Source: Dehalococcoidales bacterium
Lineage (GTDB): Bacteria; Chloroflexota; Dehalococcoidia; Dehalococcoidales; RBG-16-60-22
NCBI GenBank assembly: GCA_023135135.1
Contig: JAGLTT010000043.1
Span: 1 to 6,617 of the forward strand
Length of the DNA: 6,617 nt
Reading direction: 5' to 3'
Shown here piece after piece: positions 1-5,294 of this stretch. Positions within the stretch are counted from its first letter, which is position 1; each line of letters begins with the position of its first letter. Below the pieces are notes generated by a model, which had not been told where the DNA came from, ran no database searches, and saw only the letters and a list, made by a program, of their open reading frames with translations. Position numbers and translations under genes: made by a program.

Positions 1-1
1 C

Positions 2-640
2 ATGGCTCTGTGCGAAATGATTAAGGAAGCACAGGATAGAGACAAACCTTTTTATATTACCAAAGACAATGAGAACTGCGGCGGCAGGTCGACGCTGGGA
101 ATGGAAGACCCCTCGCCGATAGCGGAAAGCGGACAGGTGGGAATTAAATACGGCATCTTCCAGGAGCCGCGCGCCAACGGCAAGATGAACAAACAATCGC
201 CGACATTCTCCAGGGGCGTGGTCAACTACGTCGCTTTCGCCAGGCTGGACAAGTTAAACTTTGAGCCGGACCTCCTGTTCATCATCGCTCCTCCCGGTCA
301 GGCCGAAATAGTGATGAGGGCGATAAGCTATTCCACGGGTGAAATCTGGTCGAGTAAGATATCGATGGTCGGGGCATGCGCCTGGCTCTTTACCTATCCG
401 TACCAGAGCGGCAATATCAATTACGTGCCCACCGGTCTGACCTTCGGTATGAAATCGAGGAAGGTATATCCGGAGGGTTTTCTCCTGTTATCCATCCCGT
501 ATAACTGGCTGCCGGTTATCACCCAGAACCTGAACCAGATGGAATGGGTCCTGCCGTCATATACGGACACCCGGGAGGAATTTCTCGCCCGGCACGATAA
601 GGTAATGGGAGAGCTGGCCAGAGAGTTCCAGAACCCTTAA
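2..640 (+). CDS. DUF169 family protein, 5' end cut by the window edge
   Basis: The 212 visible residues match the DUF169 family (COG2043-like), whose function is not established. Visible family features are a Cys near the start (C4), an ENCGG segment with C26 followed by STLGM, the stretch around GACAW with C126, and the PTGLTFGM and PEGFLLLSIPYNWLP blocks toward the C-terminus. The conserved cysteines make metal or Fe-S binding possible, but this is inference. The frame is open to base 2. The ATG there probably corresponds to an internal Met, because family members usually carry roughly 40-60 more residues before this point, so the true start should lie upstream. The gene ends in tandem stops (TAA TAA, 638-643). 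No signal peptide or membrane segment is evident. A weak 6-bp inverted repeat (633-638 with 650-655, loop of 11) follows the stop but has no T-tract, so a terminator cannot be claimed. Confidence 0.8.
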   Translation: MALCEMIKEAQDRDKPFYITKDNENCGGRSTLGMEDPSPIAESGQVGIKYGIFQEPRANGKMNKQSPTFSRGVVNYVAFARLDKLNFEPDLLFIIAPPGQAEIVMRAISYSTGEIWSSKISMVGACAWLFTYPYQSGNINYVPTGLTFGMKSRKVYPEGFLLLSIPYNWLPVITQNLNQMEWVLPSYTDTREEFLARHDKVMGELAREFQNP

Positions 641-700
641 TAAACTGACAAGGGTCAGGCTCCGTTCTGTTCCCGGAATATCCCGCAACGCTCTCCAGCA

Positions 701-709
701 TGCTATAAT
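701..709 (+). promoter_or_regulatory. Extended -10 promoter for mutS2
   Basis: TGC followed by a perfect TATAAT (704-709) forms an extended -10 element. No good -35 hexamer lies 16-18 bases upstream, which is common for extended -10 promoters. Transcription would be expected to start near 715-717, only about 4-6 bases before the mutS2 ATG at 721. The rest of the 80-base spacer holds no gene. Confidence 0.6.
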
Positions 710-720
710 ATACCTGCGTT

Positions 721-3087
721 ATGGATAATAAAAGCCTTGAAATGCTGGAGTTCCCACGGATACGGGATATACTGGCCGGATATACCTCGTTTTCAGCGAG
801 CCGTGAACTGGCTGACAACCTGCATCCGCAGTGCAACTATGAGGAAATTTCCCGGCTGCTTAAGCAGGCGTCGGAAGCCCGCCAGTTGCTCGGGCTCGAC
901 CAGGGATTCGCCATCGGGAACGTGCTGGACATCCGCGAAAAGGCACGGCTGGCCGCTCTGGAAGGCATCCTGGAACCGCTGAGCCTCCTAGAAATCCAGC
1001 AGACTCTAGCCGCCCTGCACCAACTAAGGCGCTATCTTAATAGCGTTTCGGAAGATTTTCCGCTGCTCTGGGAAATGGCCGGAGACATCGTCGAGCTACG
1101 CCAGATTGAGAAAGACATCGGCAGCTGCCTGGACCCGGCCGGTGAAGTACTGGACACGGCCTCGCCCGCCCTGGCCGATATACGCCGGCAGCTACGGGAA
1201 ACCCGCGGGCAGATACTGGAAAAACTGGAAACCATTGTAAGGTCGCCGCGGGGCAATCGCATCCTCCAGGAAGACATCATTACCGAGCGGGAGGGACGTT
1301 ACGTCATCCTCGTCAAGATGGAATCCCGCCACGAAATCAAGGGCATCGTCCATGATATATCCAACACCGGCGCCACGGTATTCATGGAACCCACCGTTAC
1401 CGTGGGGCTGGGCAATGCCATACGGGAACTGGTAATTGAAGAAAGGCGCGAGACGGAGAGAATCCTGCGTCTGCTGAGCGCCGAAGTAGGGGCAAACAGC
1501 GAGGATATCTCCCGGAGTATCGAACTGGTGGCCGAGCTCGACCTGGTACTGGCCAAGGCAAGGTACGCCCGGAGGATAAAAGCCGTCGAACCGGAAATTA
1601 TCAAGCCGGACACCAATCTTAAAGCAACCGCAAAGAAAAAGACGGGCTTTCTGAAGCTCGTAGATGCGCGGCATCCGCTACTCGGCGATAAAGCCGTGCC
1701 GTTCTCTTTAGAACTGGGGCATGACTTCTCTATAATCGTAATTACCGGCCCCAATACCGGAGGCAAAACGGTAACGCTCAAGACAATCGGGCTTCTCAGC
1801 CTGATGGTGCAGGCAGGCATGCCGATTCCGGCTGCGAAAGAGAGTCAGTTGCCGCTGTTCGACGGCGTTTTTACGGATATCGGCGACGAGCAGAGCATCG
1901 AGCAAACGCTTTCCACCTTCAGCTGGCACATTGGTAACGTCGTCCGCATCATCAGGGGGGCTACGGGGAAAAGCCTGGTGCTCCTCGACGAACTGGGGAC
2001 GAGTACCGACCCCGCCGAAGGCTCGGCCCTGGCTCAAGCCGTATTACGATACTTTCTCGACCGGGGGACGCTGACGGTAGCTACCACGCATTACAGCGAC
2101 CTCAAGGCTTTTGCTCATACCACCCCCGGACTGGAGAACGCCTCGCTGGAGTTCGACGCAGAGACGCTGACGCCCACCTACCACCTGACGGTAGGGATTC
2201 CCGGCGGCAGCAACGCCTTGGCTACGGCCGCCCGACTGGGCATTCCCACCGAAATCATCGAAGATGCCCGGAGCACGCTGATGGAAGGTAGCCAGGAACT
2301 CGAGACCCTGCTGGCCACTCTGATGGCGGAGAAGCAGAAAATAGCCTCCCTTGAGCGCGAATTAAAGAACGAGCGGGACGAGTTTACCCGGCGTAATAGC
2401 GAGTTAAACAGCGAGCTCGAACGACTCAAGACCGAGGAACAAAGAGCGATACAGGAAGCACGAGACACGATTGTCCGCGAGGCAGCGGAACTGCATAGAG
2501 AAATCCGGCAGGCAGCCGTGGAGCTAAGGAAGGAAAAATCCGCCGCCAGTACCGAGCAGGCCAGACGTACTCTCGCCGGAGTGCGCGAGCAACTGGACAG
2601 CAAAGCCTGGCAGCCCCGAGCGGGAGTAATATCAGAAACGGACGCCGGTAATATAGAAGCCGGAGACACCGTCCGGATAAAAGAAGCCGGTCTTACAGCC
2701 ACGGTGCTTTCGATTTCGGAAGAGTCCGGGGAGATAGAAGTACAGTCGGGAAGAACGAAGATGAGACTCGGCCTGGACAGCGTGATTAAAACGGCAGGAC
2801 CGCAGGAAACGGTATTCACGACAGGAACCCAGCCTGTCGCCAGGCAGGCCCCGCTTGAGCTTGACCTGCGCGGTAAGCGTGCCGACGAGGTTGAGGCGAC
2901 TCTCGATACTTATCTCAGCGATGCGGCGCAATCCAACCTTACGGAAGCCCGCATTATCCACGGTATCGGCACGGGCACGGTACGAAGCATCGTGCGGGAG
3001 TTTCTCACCAGACACCCGCTGGTAAAATCTTTCCGGGTCGGAGAGCGTGACGAAGGCGGAGACGGCGCCACCGTTGTCCGGCTGTAG
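721..3087 (+). CDS. mutS2: MutS2 family ATPase (ribosome-collision splitting / Smr endonuclease)
   Basis: The protein has 788 residues, the usual MutS2 length, with the full domain order. An N-terminal helical lever/clamp region begins with a typical MutS2 start (LEFPRIRDIL). The ABC ATPase has Walker A GPNTGGKT at 343-350, a TDIGDEQS segment at 385-392, Walker B LVLLDE ending at D423-E424, and the switch His at 457 (TTHYSD). A long charged coiled coil spans about 515-625. A KOW-like beta segment lies at about 645-690 (IEAGDTVRI onward). A C-terminal Smr domain runs from about 711 to the end, with the LDLRG motif at 714-718 and HGIGTG at 747-752. MutS2 lacks the mismatch-binding domain of MutS. 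In B. subtilis it binds collided ribosomes and splits them; older work links it to suppression of recombination. The KOW and Smr domains with intact motifs fit the ribosome role. The start at 721 gives the canonical N-terminus but has no Shine-Dalgarno, and the -10 box is only 11 bases away, suggesting a leaderless mRNA. It probably forms an operon with the gene that follows 14 bases later. Confidence 0.96.
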   Translation: MDNKSLEMLEFPRIRDILAGYTSFSASRELADNLHPQCNYEEISRLLKQASEARQLLGLDQGFAIGNVLDIREKARLAALEGILEPLSLLEIQQTLAALHQLRRYLNSVSEDFPLLWEMAGDIVELRQIEKDIGSCLDPAGEVLDTASPALADIRRQLRETRGQILEKLETIVRSPRGNRILQEDIITEREGRYVILVKMESRHEIKGIVHDISNTGATVFMEPTVTVGLGNAIRELVIEERRETERILRLLSAEVGANSEDISRSIELVAELDLVLAKARYARRIKAVEPEIIKPDTNLKATAKKKTGFLKLVDARHPLLGDKAVPFSLELGHDFSIIVITGPNTGGKTVTLKTIGLLSLMVQAGMPIPAAKESQLPLFDGVFTDIGDEQSIEQTLSTFSWHIGNVVRIIRGATGKSLVLLDELGTSTDPAEGSALAQAVLRYFLDRGTLTVATTHYSDLKAFAHTTPGLENASLEFDAETLTPTYHLTVGIPGGSNALATAARLGIPTEIIEDARSTLMEGSQELETLLATLMAEKQKIASLERELKNERDEFTRRNSELNSELERLKTEEQRAIQEARDTIVREAAELHREIRQAAVELRKEKSAASTEQARRTLAGVREQLDSKAWQPRAGVISETDAGNIEAGDTVRIKEAGLTATVLSISEESGEIEVQSGRTKMRLGLDSVIKTAGPQETVFTTGTQPVARQAPLELDLRGKRADEVEATLDTYLSDAAQSNLTEARIIHGIGTGTVRSIVREFLTRHPLVKSFRVGERDEGGDGATVVRL

Positions 3088-3101
3088 CGGGGGGTTGAGA
3101 T

Positions 3102-3854
3102 TTGACACTTACATCCAGAAAGCGGATTATCAATCGGGCCAGGATGCCGGACTTCCTCGACGAACTGGCCGGTGCTCCCGGCAATGAAGCCGTTTCGCTC
3201 TATCTGCCACCCCACCTCCCCGCCACCGAGCTTGATAATGCGCTGAAAGAAGTGCCCGAACCACCGGATGCAATCGCGGAGCTTATCAAAATCGCCGGAG
3301 GTTCTAAAACAGGCACCGTTATTTTATGGAGCCCCGAACGAAAGCTTGTTATCCTGCCGCCGTTTCCGGTTGCCGAACAACAGGTAATCCATTCCCTGGA
3401 AACCGAATCGCTACAGTCGCTGCTCAGTCGCGACCGCCTGATTGCCCTGGTGCTGGTACGCCTGGGTTCATACGCCATCGGCGTCTGTAAAGGTGAAAAA
3501 CTGGTAAGCAGTAAGGTCGGCACGGGTCTTATTCACGGGCGTCACCACAAGGGTGGCTCATCGGCGCACCGGTTCGAACGTCACCGGGACAAACAGATAG
3601 AGTACTTCCTTACCCGTGTTTGCCAGCGCAGCCGAGAACGGATAGAACCTTATGTAAAGTCGCTGGACTATATGGTCTATGGCGGCGCCCGCACCACCAT
3701 ACAGCTATTACAGAAACAGTGCTCATTTATCGGGAAGCTCGATACACCCACCCTGCCGCCTTTACTGGATATACCGGAGCCGCGACAGGCGGTGCTGGAA
3801 GACGCCGTAAGTCGCGTCTGGTCGAGTACGGTTTACGAATGGCGGGAGGACTAA
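3102..3854 (+). CDS. Vms1/ANKZF1-like (VLRF1) eRF1-fold release factor, peptidyl-tRNA hydrolase family
   Basis: The 250-residue protein resembles the bacterial VLRF1 family, relatives of eukaryotic Vms1/ANKZF1 and the eRF1 central domain. That family frees nascent chains from tRNA stuck on split large ribosomal subunits. Visible features are an N-terminal alpha/beta part (about 28-110, SLYLPP near its start), a strand region AIGVCKGEKLVSSKVGTG (125-142), and the catalytic-loop region HHKGGSSAHRFERHRDKQ (148-165). A helix and a C-terminal alpha/beta domain containing YMVYGGA (190-196) follow. In relatives the loop reads like GGxSQxRF; here it is GGSSAHRF (151-158), with no Gln. The TTG start at 3102 follows a G-rich stretch (3089-3094) that could act as a weak Shine-Dalgarno. 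An ATG at 3144 (residue 15, before PDFLDEL) is the alternative start. The 14-base gap to mutS2 suggests co-transcription and a shared job in ribosome rescue. The family call rests on motif pattern and recall, with no search run; the fold is fairly sure, the activity less so. Confidence 0.72.
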   Translation: MTLTSRKRIINRARMPDFLDELAGAPGNEAVSLYLPPHLPATELDNALKEVPEPPDAIAELIKIAGGSKTGTVILWSPERKLVILPPFPVAEQQVIHSLETESLQSLLSRDRLIALVLVRLGSYAIGVCKGEKLVSSKVGTGLIHGRHHKGGSSAHRFERHRDKQIEYFLTRVCQRSRERIEPYVKSLDYMVYGGARTTIQLLQKQCSFIGKLDTPTLPPLLDIPEPRQAVLEDAVSRVWSSTVYEWRED

Positions 3855-4552
3855 GAGGCTTTAGCTATAAGAGCTTTCAACTGCTCCACCGCCGGCGGCA
3901 TTACTTCGCCGATAGCCTCGGAAAAGCGCAGGTGAGTCTGCTCGTCGAAAGGAGTCTCGCCCTGGTTGATGATAACCAGTCTTGCCCCTGCCTGTAACGC
4001 CACCCGGGGCATATCCGCCGCCGGGGTAACCACCAGGCTGGAACCAACGACGATAAAAAGGTCGCACTTCTGCGAATGCTCGTAGGATTCCGCCAGGTCT
4101 TTGGCAGGCAGCGACTGGCCGAAATCGACCACGGTGGATACCAGCTTGCCGCCACATAGCGGGCATTCCCTCTCGCCCTCGACCCTGTCCATTTTAAATT
4201 CACATTCGGTGCAGCGCACCTTCGTGAGGTTACCGTGCAACTCCGCCAGCAGTTCCGGCTTAATGCCTGATTTCAAATGCAGGTTGTCCACGTTCTGGGA
4301 GATGAGGAAGGCCAGCTTGCCCAGGTCCTGAAGCTCGTAAATAGCCACATGACCGGAGTTCGGCTCGACTGAAGACCAATCCTGCTGCGGTGTTGAGAGT
4401 CCTTTATCACGGCGCGTCCAGAGTCCGTCCGGCCCACGGAAATCACGCAGTCCCGATTCCGTGCTGATACCGGCACCGGTAAAGACAACCAGGTATTTCG
4501 ACTCCAGCATCCACTGTGCTAAATCACTGATTCGCTGCTGTAAATCTGACAT
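3851..4552 (-). CDS. Sir2 family NAD-dependent protein deacylase (SIRT6/7-like type)
   Basis: The 233-residue protein carries all sirtuin signatures: the NAD-binding FTGAGIS (24-30) and RDFRGPDGLW (36-45), SQNVDNLH (85-92), and the catalytic His in ELHG (H106). A four-Cys zinc site follows (C114-x2-C117 and C130-x2-C133), then VDFGQSLP (142-149), GSSL (170-173) and INQG (195-198). Sirtuins remove acyl groups from lysines using NAD+, giving nicotinamide and O-acyl-ADP-ribose. The GPDGLWT form and the LAELHGN segment look closer to the SIRT6/SIRT7 class than to CobB, but the class is a judgement by eye. The ATG at 4552 is preceded by GGAG (4563-4566) at 10 bases. A near-consensus promoter lies in the 68-base gap after the rubrerythrin gene, so the sirtuin can be expressed apart from the feo genes. 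Its stop codon overlaps the stop of the convergent VLRF1 gene. The substrate is unknown. Confidence 0.94.
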   Translation of the reverse strand: MSDLQQRISDLAQWMLESKYLVVFTGAGISTESGLRDFRGPDGLWTRRDKGLSTPQQDWSSVEPNSGHVAIYELQDLGKLAFLISQNVDNLHLKSGIKPELLAELHGNLTKVRCTECEFKMDRVEGERECPLCGGKLVSTVVDFGQSLPAKDLAESYEHSQKCDLFIVVGSSLVVTPAADMPRVALQAGARLVIINQGETPFDEQTHLRFSEAIGEVMPPAVEQLKALIAKAS

Positions 4553-4562
4553 AATTCAAGAA

Positions 4563-4566
4563 CTCC
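4563..4566 (-). promoter_or_regulatory. Shine-Dalgarno for the sirtuin gene
   Basis: On the minus strand GGAG lies 10 bases before the ATG at 4552. This is a moderate ribosome-binding site with long spacing, and it supports this start. Confidence 0.5.
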
Positions 4567-4583
4567 GCATTGCAATTGCTTTC

Positions 4584-4612
4584 ATCATATCCCCAGAATA
4601 CTCATACGTCAA
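4584..4612 (-). promoter_or_regulatory. Sigma-70-type promoter for the sirtuin gene
   Basis: On the minus strand TTGACG (4607-4612) and TATGAT (4584-4589) are separated by exactly 17 bases. Each hexamer matches the consensus at five of six positions. Transcription should start near 4577, giving a leader of about 25 bases with the Shine-Dalgarno inside it. CAATTG palindromes overlap the -35 box edge (4610-4615) and the predicted start point (4573-4578) and could be operator half-sites; that is speculative. Confidence 0.68.
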
Positions 4613-4620
4613 TTGTAGAG

Positions 4621-4998
4621 TTATTTCATCTGCTTGAGAGCCTGCCGGAACATGTCGCGGTGATGCTTTTCCCGCTCGAAAGCTATCCGGAAAGATTGGG
4701 CGGCATCCTGCCTCCCCTCCTTTTCCGCCTCCCTGATAAACTTGGGGTACATGGAAATAATTTCGAGGTTCTCACCCTCGGCCGCCTCTTTCAGGTTCTC
4801 CCGCGTGGTCTTAACGACATCCATGACTTTAAGGTGAGCGAGGGCATGCACTACCTCGGCGCCGGCCGCTTCCCGGAAAAGCTGCGCTATCTCCGTCAGC
4901 CCTTCGTTAATAGCCTGATGTGCGTAGGCAAGATACTCGATATTTGTCTGGCTTTCATCGGCGAAAGCTATTTTCAGGTTTTCATCCGTTTTCGCCAT
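4621..4998 (-). CDS. Rubrerythrin-family ferritin-like diiron protein without rubredoxin domain
   Basis: The 125-residue, all-helical protein has the rubrerythrin-type diiron four-helix bundle pattern. E15 lies in FADESQ, E48 and H51 in AEVVHALAH, E79 before SMYPKF, and E110 and H113 in EREKHH. It lacks the C-terminal Cys4 rubredoxin domain of classical rubrerythrin, which is about 190 residues long, so it would need an outside electron donor. Rubrerythrins reduce hydrogen peroxide in the cytoplasm of anaerobes; short members may instead act in iron handling or as oxidases. By hand alignment with Desulfovibrio rubrerythrin, the ligand that switches on reduction (E97 there) is Ser82 here. The start at 4998 is fixed by a strong AGGAGG six bases upstream, inside the last codons of the FeoC-like gene. 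Only two bases separate the two genes, so translation is probably coupled. It is the last gene of the probable feo operon. Confidence 0.88.
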   Translation of the reverse strand: MAKTDENLKIAFADESQTNIEYLAYAHQAINEGLTEIAQLFREAAGAEVVHALAHLKVMDVVKTTRENLKEAAEGENLEIISMYPKFIREAEKEGRQDAAQSFRIAFEREKHHRDMFRQALKQMK

Positions 4999-5000
4999 CT

Positions 5001-5264
5001 TTAACCTCCTTCACCGGGGTTTCCCACCAGTTCGTAGACTTTTCCCATAATATTTCCCGCCTGTAAATAAGCGCAGTCCGAACGGCCGCCGCAATGAATG
5101 CAGTCCTCCGAACCGAGCCTGACTTCACGTAGTTTACCCTGTTGCACCAGCAGCTCCAGCATCCCTTCCAAGGCGCTCCGCTCGGCACCCAGCTGCCGGC
5201 TTAACTTGCTCAGGTCCAGCGGCCCTCCGGTCTGTCTGAATGCCTTTAATATTTCAGAAAGCAT
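5001..5264 (-). CDS. FeoC-like winged-helix transcriptional regulator
   Basis: This 87-residue protein starts with a winged-helix fold (about 1-50) with the pattern LDLSKLSRQLGAERSALEGML, then a strand-like LREVRL. A cysteine motif C55-x2-C58-x5-C64 follows. This matches FeoC-like proteins, small partners of FeoB that in enterobacteria carry four Cys and are linked to an oxygen-sensitive Fe-S cluster and to control of FeoB levels. Only three Cys are present here, so any cluster would need another ligand; the role is inferred from fold and position. The gene lies 30 bases after feoB on the same strand, supporting co-transcription. The ATG at 5264 has GGGAG (5271-5275) six bases upstream. The C-terminal end (GEGG) encodes the Shine-Dalgarno of the rubrerythrin gene. 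Confidence 0.82.
   Translation of the reverse strand: MLSEILKAFRQTGGPLDLSKLSRQLGAERSALEGMLELLVQQGKLREVRLGSEDCIHCGGRSDCAYLQAGNIMGKVYELVGNPGEGG
5005..5010 (-). promoter_or_regulatory. Strong Shine-Dalgarno for the rubrerythrin gene
   Basis: On the minus strand a perfect AGGAGG lies six bases before the ATG at 4998, inside the last codons of the FeoC-like gene. It is the best ribosome-binding site in the window, which suggests that the diiron protein is made in excess of its operon neighbours. Confidence 0.8.
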
Positions 5265-5294
5265 GATGTACTCCCATGCCCGCGTTTTATTCTT

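Noticed and set aside
633..655. ACCCTT/AAGGGT hairpin after the DUF169 stop, considered as a terminator
   Set aside because: The stem is only 6 bp with an 11-base loop and no T-run follows.
1192..1820. Antisense open frames of 160 and 173 codons within mutS2
   Set aside because: They overlap each other and the MutS2 core and ATPase start, and show no family features.
2178..2819. Open frame of 213 codons antisense to the mutS2 coiled coil
   Set aside because: Its Ser/Arg-rich low-complexity translation is the usual antisense of Glu/Lys/Ala-rich coiled-coil codons; the sense frame is MutS2.
3889..3898. GC-rich palindrome CCGCCGGCGG near the convergent gene ends, considered as a terminator
   Set aside because: It has no loop spacing and no T-tract, and it lies inside sirtuin codons for Pro and Ala.
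4556..4570. Mini-ORF (Met plus three codons, then TGA) in the sirtuin leader, minus strand
   Set aside because: It has no ribosome-binding site of its own within the short predicted leader, and its sequence overlaps the sirtuin Shine-Dalgarno; chance is the simplest explanation.
4570..5004. Open frame of 144 codons on the + strand across the rubrerythrin gene
   Set aside because: It is a mirror of the real minus-strand gene, has no ribosome-binding site or recognisable motif, and the opposite frame has clear diiron ligands and a strong AGGAGG.
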